From Gigaspora rosea (taxonomy: Eukaryota; Glomeromycota; Glomeromycetes; Diversisporales; Gigasporaceae): a DNA stretch of 64,000 bases. The position numbers and the translations under genes were made by a program. The notes beneath the pieces are model-generated. The model searched no databases, was not told the DNA's origin, and was given only the letters and a program-made list of their open reading frames with translations. The stretch spans positions 157,048-221,047 of the forward strand of contig QKWP01000695.1 in assembly GCA_003550325.1 (NCBI GenBank), written 5' to 3'. Below are positions 48,175 to 60,070 of this stretch, piece after piece; positions within the stretch are counted from its first letter, which is position 1, and each line of letters starts with the position of its first letter.

Positions 48175-48767
48175 TTACTTGCAATCAAAATATTTCTTAA
48201 AGTCAATAACAAATGCATTAGAGAGCCTATATACTAAAATAAACTTGAAATAATATTAGATTAGTATAATCTAAATAAAAATAATATGATATACTCTATA
48301 ACCTTAATAAGAACATTCAAACATATTATACTACTAGTTATCTGTATTCTCACAATACCAAATTGATTCGCTTTTGGTCTACATATTGTATTGATAAAAC
48401 TTATCCTAATATTTTTTTCCATAGTTTTATAATCATTATATTTTTTAATTTTGTTATATATAAATGTAAAAATTCAATATAACCAAGTTCAAAAACCTTT
48501 TTCAGCCATTATTAGTATTTAGAATATACTATGGGCCAGGTTGTCTGGGCCCAAACACAATTATAAGCTTGGCCTGGGCCCAACTACTGCTCAATAGTAT
48601 TTTACAAAAAGGATTCAGATGAATTCAGTATTTTTAATAAGTATAAAAATAGCATTATACTAAAAGCACTAGAACTAAAACTAAACATATGGAAGATATC
48701 GATAGAAAAAAGACAAATCTTTTTAGTAACTTTTTTAAAATTTTAAATTAAAATATCTTAACAACTA

Positions 48768-48929
48768 GGGTGCTGATATTTATTAGGTAATCTTTTAGGG
48801 GGTGGGTGATCAAGAAAAATCTTACCTTAGTTAAATTTGATTGGCCAAAATTCTATTTATAGATCTTATCTGGAGGTGGGGGTAAGCACCTATAGTAATA
48901 AATATTAGGTAATAAATGTCAGCGCCCCT
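48768..48929. mobile_element. MITE with GGGTGCTGATATTTATTAGG ends, copy 1
   Basis: The ends GGGTGCTGATATTTATTAGG and the complement GGGGCGCTGACATTTATTAC are inverted. A second copy lies at 50486-50655 in the opposite orientation. Confidence 0.7.
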
Positions 48930-49094
48930 ACTATATCAAATTTAATAAATTTTTTTTGTTTTAATTCTATAACTATATAACATTAAAATAAAAAAAAAAT
49001 TATTAAATTTGGTTAAATAGTTGTTAAGTTATTTTAACTTAAGGTTGCAAAAACTTTTATTTAGAAAAAATTTGTTCATTTTTTATTGATGTTT

Positions 49095-49312
49095 CCATAT
49101 AATTAATATAAAAAATACACTACTATCAACAGGCTCTACTTGTTTCTTATATGCACTTGTAGCTAGCAGCAGTTTTTCAAACTAGCTGCATTCAGATCTA
49201 GGTTCAGATCCAGTTAAAGCAGCAAGTTTGAAGGGCTGCTGCTAGCTAAAGATGCATATGAAAAACAAGCAGAGCCTGTTAATAGTAGTGTATTTTTCAT
49301 ATTAATTATATG
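49095..49312. repeat. large imperfect palindrome
   Basis: Arms of about 90 bp (CATATAATTAATATAAAAAA, ACACTACTATCAACAGGCTC and their complements) face each other around an AGATCTAGGTTCAGATC centre. It is probably a fold-back MITE and the AT-rich flanks continue the symmetry. Confidence 0.7.
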
Positions 49313-49558
49313 GGGCTCATCAGTAGAAAAGGGGTAAAAAGTTTTTACCACTTTTTTTTTAAATTTTAAATTAAAATAGTTCAATAACTACTATATCAAA
49401 TTAAATAAATTTTTTTTATTTTAATTTTATAACTACATATAATTAAAATAAAAAAAAATTATTAAATTTAGTTTAGTAGTTATTGAGATATTTTAGTTCA
49501 AAGTCTAAAAAACTTTCACTTAGAAACTTTCTACCCCCTTTCTACTGACGAGCCCCCA
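49313..49558. mobile_element. MITE with GGGGCTCATCAGTAGAAAAG ends
   Basis: The left end GGGGCTCATCAGTAGAAAAG pairs with the complement GGGGCTCGTCAGTAGAAAGG. The sequence between is AT-rich and non-coding. Confidence 0.7.
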
Positions 49559-50485
49559 CATGTTCAGTTTCAGTTCTGGTACCCTTAGTATAATGCTATA
49601 TTCATACCCATTGAAGAATTTTTAAAAAAATTTTTTTGTTCTTTGAGAACATAAATTTTTAATTTTATGTTCTTAAAAAAAATTTATTGTATATATAATA
49701 ATTTTTTAAAAATAATATTTTTAAAATAATATAATATTTACAATAAATTTATTTATTATAATTTTTAGAATATAAAATAGTGCATTTACTAGCAAATAAA
49801 CTAAATTAAAAATAAGGAAAATTGGTTTAAAAATTATAAACTTGTTGAAAATTAAATTTTTTATAAAAAAGGCTATTAACTTTGATCATTAAAAGATAAT
49901 TAAGCAACCTGAATTTCTAACTCTAGTATATTAGTTTTATAGTAATTATTGTAAAAATTCTATTAATGTGTTTACAATAATAAACATTAGTTATATATAA
50001 TATGTGATACTAGTAATGTTTATTAGTAGCAATAAATAGCAAACTCCTTAATTTTATATACATCTTATGAGAACATAAATTATAAATTTTATGTTCTTAG
50101 TTTGTTCTCAAAAGAGAACATTATTTTTAAATACAGTGTTCTCAAATTTTTTTGAATGTTCTTGAGAACATTGAGAACATTAAATATTCTTCACTATTCA
50201 TACCTATTAAAAATATCGGATCTATCCAGATTCTTTTTGCAAAACACTACTGTTCAACCCAATTCATTATAAAACTAAAAATTTAGGCCTAGGTTTGGGC
50301 TTAACCTATATAAATTATCAAATTTAATCTGGCCAAACTCAACTTATTTTTACAAGCCTAGCCCAAGCCTGGCACAATTAATTATGAGTCTGAAAATTCA
50401 GACCCAGACCTGGTCTGAACCCAGGCCAACACACAATTGTCGGGTTTGGCCCAGCCTATTGTATACTCTATTAGCATTATAATAT

Positions 50486-50655
50486 TAGGCGCTGACATTT
50501 ATTACCTAATATCCATTTACTATAGGGGCTTACCCCCCACCCCAGGTAAGATCTATAAATAGAATTTTAGCCAATCAAATTTAACTAAGATAAGATTTTT
50601 CTTGACCCCCCCACTCCCTAAAATATTACCTAATAAATATCAGCGCCCTTACCCA
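50486..50655. mobile_element. MITE with GGCGCTGACATTTATTACCT ends, copy 2
   Basis: Same family as 48768-48929, inverse orientation, with the conserved TCTATAAATAGAATTTT core. It lies beside, or into, the broken gene at 50656-51420. Confidence 0.7.
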
Positions 50656-51420
50656 TATGTTTTTCTTCAACTTCTATATTTCTTTGAGCCTTGCTTACAA
50701 GACTTTGATATTCTGCTCTAAAATTAAATAAGAAAAATATTCAATGATCTTTTTGATTTTGTAATAAAATAAAATTTTACCAGTTAACTCTTACATGCTT
50801 AAGCAGACATAGCTATTTGAAAGGGTTTCCAAACTTGCCCAAAATAATGAAACTATAATATCTGTGATATAAGTTCCTTCACTTAGTTGGTTATAAAATG
50901 TACTACTAGTTAAAAATGCAGGATTACATCAGATCTCCCTACTGGTTAAAATTTACATCAATTATATTGTTAAAAAAATGTTTTAAAATAATGTTTTAAA
51001 ATAATAAAATTACTTACAGCACATTCAAAATTCATTTTGTTGTTTTTGATAATTCAAATTCATTCTCTTTCCATAAATTATTTGAATAATATCCCCCATA
51101 TCTCTTGGAACATATATGTTATGGAAATTTTCTATGAACTCCCTACACTTAGATATGACAGAATTGGGAAGAACGCATTTCATCTTTTCATGAGGTTCTT
51201 AATGCAAATATGAATGTAAGTTTAATTTAATTAAGCCAAAATACCAACTATTCTTACCATAAATAAACGCTTTTGTTTCTTTCCCAAGCCTTGTACTATT
51301 TTCGATTCGTCCGTTAGTACCATGCTTGCTTCCAGGTCTCTCCAAGTATACTCCGATGTATTAATAAAATTTAGATTTGTTCTAAGAGAACTATAAAGGT
51401 TCACATTTTCTAGCGTAGGG
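50656..51420 (-). pseudogene. fragment of an unidentified multi-exon gene
   Basis: Minus-strand exons appear in order: NLYSSLRTNLNFINTSEYTW, MVLTDESKIVQGLGKKQKRL, then EPHEKMKCVLPNSVISKCRE and FIENFHNIYVPRDMGDIIQI, then NPAFLTSSTFYNQLSEGTYI, TDIIVSLFWASLETLSNSYV, and RAEYQSLVSKAQRNIEVEEK. Plausible GT-AG introns lie between them, but one junction does not keep frame. The 3' end stops at the MITE at 50486-50655. It is coding-like and conserved-looking, but I do not recognise the family. It may be a broken lineage-specific gene. Confidence 0.5.
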
Positions 51421-52260
51421 TGCTAATATATATGTCATATTTTAGCGAAGCTTACTCAGCCAAAGCAGTGATATCAAAAGTTAATATCCTAATATTTACA
51501 GATTTCAAAAAACTTCAAAAGTTCGTTCTATTTCATCTCTTGAATAATCTTGAAATATTTTCGTGTTCTATATATATTAGCCATCAAGTAAATATTTAGT
51601 CTGCGTTAATCTTTGGAAAAGCACACTTCAAGCATTAGATATTATACCATATTCAATGCAAGTTGAAATATATAAAATGTCACCATATTTCAATTGTATC
51701 TCCTCGATACGTACAAATCTGATAAATTATTATATTTTGTTTTCGATGATTTTTGGATCTAAAAAAAAATTCGTAGAAACCAGCCGATATAACATATCGT
51801 CAGCTTAGTGTCAAACATGTGACCTCAAAAAAACCACTCGAGTGGAAATATGAATGCCGGTAATTGTATTAAAGGATTTCAACTTAAAGTAGATTTTTTT
51901 TTGAGTGAAATTAAAATTTATGTTTTATTGGTATCATACAATTTTTATTTATTTAAGAACACTTATTTAAGATTGAAGATCTGTGGATAGTGAACTTAAA
52001 GTATACGTGGACTATTTCAAGACATTGCAACAAATGATTATATGTTCGTATTCGATTTTAATGATGGAAAATGTGCAAATTGCAAACCAGTATAACAGTG
52101 TCAAATATATTTGTTAGCATAGAAGAAACTCATTTCCGACACTTTCTGAACACATGTATTTACACAAATAAATGTAAGATTTTTTAAAAGCAAAGCCTAC
52201 AAAAATATATTGCCTTTGTTTGATAAACAACAATATTGTTTTTAATTGTAGCCTAATAAT
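51421..52260. other. UTP21 3' flank, nothing recognised
   Basis: AT-rich DNA with no supported frame or element. Confidence 0.4.
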
Positions 52261-53140
52261 TTATTTTCTGAAAAATTCTAAAATACAGTTATTATAATGT
52301 AGAAGTTCATCAATTCTACTCCATTCTTTCTTATGCTCATTTAATATTGATTCTATATTACTTCCAAGTAATTCGTGATTACCAGAAATAATATCACCAT
52401 AGATTTTTAAAAAGTGGTTCAGATATGCTTGAACTAATTCAAAATCTTTTTTAGATTTTAGTCTTGATTTTATCGCATCTAAGAAAACCCTTAAATCTTC
52501 AAAATTGTTATCAAGGCTTAGCGTGCGTAATTCAAAGTCAATTGCAGAAGGGTTCAATGTTTTCGCAAAGTTAAAGAACTCGGCATCTAACAGATATTAA
52601 ATAAATAATGTGTGAGATGCAATCATTATCCAATTGTGAAAATAGAAAAATAACTTACATTCTCCAGTAGAGTGATTCTTTTTCAATACTTTTAAAAATT
52701 CGGTTTCTATTTTAATTTCATTCAATTTTAAAGTTTTATCACTTTTTTGTTTTTTCTCTTCCTCCGATTCATTTAAAGCGAGGGCGGGAATGAATTTTGG
52801 ATCAACTCCGGGTAATGTAGGGAGGAAAAATGGTGGCCTTTCTGGAGCTTTTGGAGGTTCCTTAGGCTTGTTACGTTTCTATTAATATTATTGAAGTTAT
52901 TCAGAGAAGAAGTTATTAAACTTTTATGAGAAATTAGTTGAGATTTAAAATTAAAAGTTATTTACCTTAATAGTTTCTAAATTCAATAAATTTTGCCATT
53001 TAGACTTTGGAAGTGATGACAAAGTTATCATTTGCTCCGTGAGCTGTTCTGGTGTTTCAAACGAAACATCATTTACTTCATTAGAATTAAACGCAAACAA
53101 ATCTTATTTGATGAAAAGATGGAAATGTTAGCAGACACCA

Positions 53141-53188
<48 letters not shown>

Positions 53189-56100
53189 TATAAACATTTG
53201 CCATTGTACCTTCACTATTATCTTCAATGCCTAATGTGGTTGGAAGCTCAACCAAAGAAATATCTTCTTCATCAGCTATTCTCCTCAATGTAACATTAGA
53301 GAATAGAGTAGTATTCACCCTATAACAACACAATGTATAAAATAATAAATAAATATATATATAGAAATAAATGAATAAAATAAATGATAAATGATTAGGC
53401 ACCATAAGAAAATTCCTACAAGATCTACGTGTGAAGTTGCCAAAAAATCGCCATTCGGCGAGAATGTTACACTGGTTGGGACATTTTCTACTCGAAATAT
53501 ATCTATTAAATGGCCGGTTGGAAGATCCCAAGTGCGGACTGTAGCATCTAGAGATGTAGAAACGATCCATCGTCCATCAGGGCTAAATATCTTTTGGATA
53601 ATATGGAGTCAATATTACTATTTAACTTATACTATTTTTAACTTAAAAGTTCTAACGAAATTCTTACTAAATCTGTTATTCGATTTTTATGACCCCAAAA
53701 CTCTCTAATAATTTTATTAGTTTCTATATCTATAATGCGAATACACAAGTCGTCACTGACAATTGCCAACAAATCATTTTCAGTATGGAATCTTAAAGCT
53801 GAAATAGGGGACCCTATTTTGATAGTGCTCTTAATTTTTGCTGTATTAAAATCCCATATCTAGAATTAAACCAAAAAAAGGATCATATATTAACACATTT
53901 AACTTATTTTAAATGCATTTATTTTCATTTACCTTAATGGTGCCATCAAGAGAACTACTAATAACAATGCGATTAAGCGCATCACTTGCTATGCCTGAAA
54001 TGGCTTTCATATGTTCTAAAATAAAAATTGGTTAACTAAAAAATTTAAAGGATTTATGTAGTTATTTTAAAACAAATATACATACTATCTTCCCCAGCAA
54101 AGGTTCTCCGATGAATGCCAGATTGCATATTGTACATTCCAATATAGCCAGACGATGATCCGATGAAACCGAAATTTCCGCATGCACTTATGCTTGAAAC
54201 CTATTATTGATTTTAAAGTCCAAATTCAATGTAACTATGATAGTTATATTTAATAAATAACTATAATTTAATTACACATTACTCTGGATAGGTCAACTAT
54301 TATCGTTATATCCAAATGTCGGTATAACCAGAGTGACGTGTATTATTGTGCCTATACCTTAATATATGATCCATCGAGAGTACGAAGAACATGTTTACCA
54401 ATAGCTTTGGATTGAAATGACCATGTTCGAGCCCCATTATTATTTATATGACAAGAAATAACATTATCCCACTCTTTCTGCTTTACTTCAGCTAGAGAAG
54501 GACAATCGAAATGGATAATTAATATTTTGCTTTGATAAATAATTTTAGAACTTTTTTGTTAAGTGCGCTTATAAAATTAACTCATTTTAGGAATCTCTTA
54601 GCTTAATGAACTTTTACTAGATTTTGACAAGCAAAATTCCGATAAACTTCCTATAAAACTTTACACTTATAAAATAATAATAATTGTCCTTACATGAAGA
54701 AAATTGGGTTATTTGTGGTAATTTAAGAGTATCAATACTTCGTATATGATCCTTAGATTTATTAAACTTTTTGAGAATCGATCCTAATGTTGGATGTAGA
54801 TAGATATCAGATAAGAGAACATTTAATCTGAACGTACAGTCCATAAAAAAAGTACAACTCACCTTGAGACAATTCCACACTTTGTGAATCCCGTATCAAT
54901 GAAAATATTCTTAATGATCTATCACCAGCTGCACTCATAATGAAATGACCATCCGATCCATAAAATTCAATTTTAGTTGGAGGAGCATGATGTCCACTCC
55001 TTGACTTCAAAAGACGAGGCTCAACTCCATCTAAAGTGTCGAAAATCCATTCCTAAATTGTAATCAGTAAATACAAATTTTCAAATTTCAAGCATAGACT
55101 ATTGATATTTGTGCATAATTAATACCTTTATAGAATTATCAGCACCAGAAGTAAGCAATATAGGTTGACCGTTCAGAAATTGTATTGAAGGAATCAATCC
55201 CTCATGAGCTCCTTTGATAATATGTAATAATCTCTTCTCGTCAAGATTCCAAAGAGTTATATCACCGTACATATTAGCGGCCGCCATTATAGGCCGATCA
55301 TCTAATATTTGAACTCATTTAAATAAGGATGCTTAATAAATAAATTGTAACAGCTTATGCTGAAATTTGGGTCCCCATTCAAATCTATAATATTTACTAA
55401 TATACACATAGATCATTTTATTAACAATAAAAACACTAAAACAAAAAGGCTGACAAACGAGGCCCCAAAAAATTTAGAAAATTTAAAATTTCATATGAAT
55501 ATAGTCAATATAAGCCAATTTCAGCATAAGCTGCCAAGGTTAACATCATTTGCATACATCACATACCTGTTCTAAAAGTTATAGATGTAACACGACCCTC
55601 CTGTTTGAAAGACATAATACGCTCATCTAACTTGATATTATGGATAATTATTGTACCATCAAGTAAACCAATCGCGATGACATCAACAACGGGAGATTGT
55701 ACGAGTGACGTAATTGAAGATCCGAACGAAGAAAATGAATATTTCAATTTTCTGATATTAAAAAAAAAATGTATAAACATAAACGATCAAAAAAAATAAT
55801 AATAATAAACACGAATCTAACGGTTTGTACTTTGTCCGGATATTCCAAATTTGCATCGTTCCTTGCCTACTACCAAGTAATACTTTGTTTAAATACGTGC
55901 TTGGATGAATAACAGTTGATACCGTGAAATTTTCATCAAATTGAATTTCAGAATATAGCTCTAGACAAAAAATAATAAAAAAAAAATAATTAATAAACGA
56001 ATAAATTTAGATGATATCAAAAATTAAGTAAATTAATCAAATTAATCTTACCTCCAGACTTATGATCCCAGAGTATAACGATATTGTCCTCGCTCAGAGC

Positions 56101-56699
56101 TATAATATAATTGCCAAAAATTGACAAAAAAAAGATATTCCCTTGATGATTTCCATGATAGCGCGAAATCTAGGAAATAACTATCATGATTATTTGGACA
56201 TTCACTGAACGAGATTAGATTTATCTGAAATTTAATTACCTCTTTACCAAATTTGAAAGCGATTAGATCTTTTCCACAAGAAACAAAAATAGTATCGCCG
56301 TATGAAGCAATTGCTGTTATAGGTTTCTCAGTTTGTGTACCTATTAAAACATTAGATATAAATTGGTCAGGTCAAAATGTTTAGAAAAAAAATTTAATGC
56401 TATAAAAATCGAACATACCTACGTATTTCAAATTAAGTTTGGCACACTTAAGACGAATTAGTTTTTTTTTTTGCTTCTCAATTTTCTTGCGCTATATAAA
56501 TCGAACCTACGTCGTATATGTGAAAGCTATTGCCTATACAGGTTGTGACAAAGTACGTGTCCCCTCTTATTTGAAGGTCAAATGGTATGTCATTAGCAAC
56601 ATACCCAACGGCACGAAAGGGTCGAAATATTCGGGTTTGAGAACCCGTGAGAAAAGGTGAATCCTCTTTATAATTATCAGTTTTAATTTTTTTTGCCAT
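52261..56699 (-). CDS. UTP21: U3 snoRNA-associated protein UTP21 (WDR36 homologue), 18 exons
   Basis: A UTP-B subunit of the small-subunit processome, needed for 18S rRNA maturation in the nucleolus. Exons (minus): 56699-56511, 56446-56419, 56340-56240, 56169-56052, 55960-55822, 55751-55567, 55301-55126, 55052-54863, 54783-54694, 54491-54358, 54200-54086, 54015-53933, 53859-53668, 53590-53403, 53319-53210, 53102-52966, 52878-52659 and 52586-52261. All phases close, giving 906 aa (yeast 939). Two WD40 propellers: RIFRPFRAVGYVANDIPF at the start, IALSEDNIVILWD, GDITLWNLDEKRLL, GARTWSFQSKAIGKHVLRTL, SSLDGTIKIWDFNTAK and SVTFSPNGDFLATSHVD-like text. The C-terminal UTP21 domain follows KSKWQNLLNLETIK, with a helical end. 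It is divergent to SNRPG, with 187 bp between starts. Confidence 0.95.
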
Positions 56700-56886
56700 T
56701 TTCTCTTTGATATCAGATATTCATCTCAAAAAATTACAGATATCTAATTTTTCGATGGCCAATCAAAGCCATTTATCATCGGTCTTTGATTTTATTGGCT
56801 GCAAAAATTTAACTGGAAAGCACAGTAAAATTACCGTTGTTAAATACTAAAGCTGAAATAGAGTTCGCGAGAATAGAAACGCAATA
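56700..56886. promoter_or_regulatory. shared promoter region, UTP21/SNRPG
   Basis: 187 bp between divergent start codons. It holds two CCAAT boxes facing opposite ways (GGCCAATCAAAG near 56757 and TGATTTTATTGGC near 56788), as expected for a bidirectional promoter. Confidence 0.6.
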
Positions 56887-57275
56887 ATGTCGAAAACTTC
56901 GCAACCAGAACTGAGAAAGTACGTGATGAATTTATAACCAAAGATCTATATTATATACATTTGTTCTGTCTTTAATGGTTTCTATTATTTTATACACGTA
57001 GGTATATGGAAAAAAGAGTGTTTATTCAACTTAATGGAAGTCGAAAGGTAACCGGGATTCTACGCGGATTCGATCCTTTCATGAACTTAGTTCTGGATGA
57101 AACTGTTGAAGAAGTTTCGGCAACCGAGAAGCACAACATTGGCATGGTGGTAAGTAATATATTTGGTGAATAACGTAGGTTTATAAATGTTAATCTAAAA
57201 ATCGATAATTTAACTCCGTAGGTTATACGCGGAAATTCTGTTGTAATTATGGAAGCTTTAGAAAATGTCGGATAA
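56887..57275 (+). CDS. SNRPG: small nuclear ribonucleoprotein G (SmG), 3 exons
   Basis: One of seven Sm proteins that form the ring on spliceosomal U1, U2, U4 and U5 snRNAs. Exons: 56887-56918, 57002-57149 and 57222-57275; 77 aa, equal to the family length of 76-77. It starts MSKTSQPELRKYMEKRVFIQ. Sm motif 1 is VTGILRGFDPFMNLVLDE and Sm motif 2 is NIGMVVIRGNSVVIMEALE. The RNA-contacting RGFDPFMN and RGN residues are present. It is divergent to UTP21 and convergent with EIF3I (132 bp between stop codons). Confidence 0.97.
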
Positions 57276-57407
57276 AAGGACGCGTTTCTTGCTTCAACAA
57301 TACATTACTTTTTTATTAAACAAATTTAGTTAAACGAACCATATTAATATGAAGTTACATAGATAAATTTTTTTGCAAAAGTACTATTATTTGAATAGTT
57401 TTAAAAA

Positions 57408-58709
57408 TCAATGTAATTCTGGGTATTTAAATCTGAAATAATCCTCATCAAAATGATGTACTCGAACATAACCGTCCTCTCCACCAGATGAAAAACTCTT
57501 CCCATCAGGATGTACTGCAATAGTATTTATAGGACCGAAATGTCCTTTAACTCTACCTACTTCTACATCTTCCAAAATTTTATGATAAAATCTGCATTCA
57601 AATTTACCCTGTCTCATAGTAGTTGTGGTAACTTGCATAGCATCTTGACCACCACCCAAAATGACGAAATCTTGAATTGGGGTTATTGCAGCAGAATTAA
57701 GTGGAGCATCAGTCATATATTTTTTTAAATGGTTCAATGTGTTTGATTCAAAAATCTGAGCAGATTTATCTTTCGACGCAGTAATAAAATACGTGCGGTC
57801 TTCCGACATTTGAAGATCAGTAATTTCAGCATTATGCGCTTTAACCGATTTAATTTGATCGCCTGTCTGTAATTTAAATTTTTTATTATTTTAATGGTAT
57901 TAATGATTAATGGGCAGACATTTTTTAAAGACTAACCTTCCAGTCATACTGAGCAACACTTCCATCTTCATGCCCTGTTATGATATATTTGTTAAGATAT
58001 CCCCATTCTGCAGCCATCGCTTTAGAACCTTTTGGGTATATGATATTGATAGGTTCGTCTGATTCTATTTAATTATGTATTATATACATTATGAATCTTC
58101 CAAGAAATCACTAAATTAATATTACAAGGAATAAGAGCAACATACGTTCCGTTTCAATATCGTTTTTAATTGATAGAATCACTACAGTTCCCGGATAACC
58201 CATACGCTGTTCGGTTACAGCAAGTGCCATGGCATCATCTTCAGAAAATGCAACACGCTTTATTGCAGTTTTGAATTCCCAAGTATGTAAGCATTTACCA
58301 GTTTGGACCTCCCAGAGTTTAGCTGTGTTATCTGCCGAGCCAGTTAATAACAGAGTGCTTGTTGCTAAGTTGAATATAAGAAATTAAATTAGGTTAAGAA
58401 CTTGTATAAACAATTTTTTTTCTTTAGATATTTTAAAAAACGTACAATTGACATCCACGGTCCAAATAGCCCCAACATGACCATTATAAGTCCCTAAACG
58501 TTCACCATTATGTGAATACCATACGTTCACAACTTGATCCTTAGATACAGAGAAAAGAAGATCCCCCTCCCGATTATATTTTATTTGAGTTAAAGAACGT
58601 GTATGTCCTTGCAAAAGAATAGGTCTCTGTATTATAGAAAAACTGATAAGTTTATATGTTATGACTTTATGGAAACATGAGATCTAAAGATAGTTTCTCA
58701 ACTTACCAT
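57408..58709 (-). CDS. EIF3I: eIF3 subunit i (TIF34), 5 exons
   Basis: A seven-bladed WD40 subunit of translation initiation factor 3, docking with eIF3b and eIF3g. Exons (minus): 58709-58707, 58626-58446, 58364-58146, 58064-57937 and 57866-57408; 329 aa (human 325). The product starts [19 protein letters not shown], with [100 protein letters not shown] and [20 protein letters not shown]. The first coding exon is only the ATG, with GTAAG directly after it. An ACACGTGATCATGACCAATC stretch upstream near 58770 is promoter-like. Confidence 0.96.
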
Positions 58710-59280
58710 TGTTTATTGATCTAAATTCTTATAATTCGATCTTTTATATAATTCATAAAATTTCGCATACACGTGATCATGACCAATCAATTCGTATAAC
58801 TAATTTTTTAAAATTAATACTGCGCTCAACTAACAAAATACTGCGTTCGACTAATAAACTACTTATTTTTTTCATATGTTACGATGTAAACAGGTTTATT
58901 TTAAATTAAAACTCAGATAACAGGAAAATTTGGGTCGAAATGCTGGTCGGCCATGACAGAATTGATAAAAAATTTACTTATGAAATCATAGCATTCATGA
59001 AGTAAAAAAATATTGATATCTTGTGAACTACAAAGCTGTAGTAGCTCTCCCCCACAAAAAAAAATTTTATCCCCCGTAATTTTATCCAATGAAACCCAAT
59101 GAAACTCTTGGCAATTTGAATCAACAGTTCACTAGAAATGATAAACTTTAATATCGTAGTTGAATGATCAAAATCAGATGATTTTTGGTGCCATTCGATG
59201 AATGGTACCAAAATCATTTGATTTGATCGATACATCACGTGATATTCGTCGTAGAACTTAGTTGCGCCGTACAAAATATC
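58710..59280. promoter_or_regulatory. EIF3I upstream region
   Basis: It contains CACGTGATC and CCAATCA near 58771-58790. Further out at about 59168-59223 lies a hairpin with arms of about 25 bp around TTGGTGCCATTCGATGAATG. A 98-codon frame over that hairpin is not supported. Confidence 0.4.
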
Positions 59281-59410
59281 TTCATGAATTCGCAGAATGG
59301 ACTAGAACTTGATATATTTTATCCACAATATGGCTTTGCTATCGAAGTACAAGGCATACAGCATGAAAAATATCACGAATTCTTTCATGGAAGTAGGGAT
59401 TAACTAAAGT

Positions 59411-59852
59411 TCGTCCAATAAATAAAGTTATAGAAAAGTTATTCTCTAAAACAGTCTCTAATAGATGTTTATTGGTTTTTCGCATTAATTTTTGAGTCAT
59501 TTAGATGGGACCGATTAGGGACCGAACAGTGTGTTTATTGGTCCCTAATCGGTCCCATCTAAATTTGGCTGTTTGAAATTACAATTTCGTTTAACGTTCT
59601 CCCCCCTTGGCTCCAAGAAAATTAAACATGTGTTTATGAGTCAACCAATAATAAAGCGATTATTTTTGCAATTTTAACATGTTTGTTTAAATTGACCCCC
59701 CTCCTCCCACCACGCCTAAGCTTCGTAAGGGAACGTTAAACGAAATTATAACTTCAAACGGTCTTACTTGGAAACTAATGCAAAAACCGATAAATTTCTA
59801 TTAGAGACTGTAATAGAGAAATAACTTTTCTATAGCTTTAGTTTTCGGGCGA
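59411..59852. mobile_element. MITE, about 440 bp, long TIRs, in the endonuclease pseudogene
   Basis: Arms are TTCGTCCAATAAATAAAGTT followed by ATAGAAAAGTTATTCTCTAA, and their inverse from 59850 back, then GTTTGAAATTACAATTTCGT on both sides. The left arm is itself interrupted by a hairpin at 59499-59564 that the right arm lacks. Confidence 0.7.
59499..59564. repeat. perfect 25-bp-arm hairpin inserted in a MITE arm
   Basis: The arm starting ATTTAGATGGGACCGATTAG (25 bp) is exactly inverted at 59540-59564 around a 16-base loop. Confidence 0.85.
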
Positions 59853-60070
59853 ATATTAATTAAAAATGCCAATTTTGTACAAACCTTGCTCAAAATCGGC
59901 TGATAATTACTGCGGGACTTATTAACATCCCTACACGGAGGAAATCTCAATGATTTTATCAAAAAGCAAGAGCGAGATCAACTCAAGAAAGAATTATGCG
60001 AAGAAAACTGTATTGCTCTAAGTATGTTTGGTATTACGAAGATTCATATGTAGTTATTCCTGAGCACTAG

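Larger units (their letters stand above)
48520..50470. mobile_element. non-autonomous hAT element, about 1.95 kb, with nested palindromes
   Basis: The ends TAGAATATACTATGGGCC and the complement TAGAGTATACAATAGGCTGG are bordered by 8-bp copies TTAGTATT (48512-48519) and TTAGCATT (50471-50478). Both ends are rich in GGCCTGGGCCC-type words. No transposase is encoded. At least three smaller inverted-repeat elements lie inside. Confidence 0.75.
59281..60070 (+). pseudogene. endonuclease-fold family protein remnant, split by a MITE
   Basis: The plus strand at 59284-59398 reads LELDIFYPQYGFAIEVQGIQ then HEKYHEFFHGSRD. After the MITE, 59935-60070 reads GGNLNDFIKKQERDQLKKEL, CEENCIALS and YVWYYEDSYVVIPEH before a stop. 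I recognise this as a family common in Rhizophagus with a Vsr/PD-(D/E)XK-like core (LD...E-V-Q-G-x-Q-H). The N-terminal zinc-ribbon-like part usual for the family was not found, and frames change, so the gene is dead. The nuclease assignment is by motif memory only. Confidence 0.55.

Noticed and set aside
58978-59274. 98-codon minus-strand frame upstream of EIF3I
   Set aside because: It runs over a hairpin (about 59168-59223) and non-coding DNA, antisense to the start of the endonuclease remnant.
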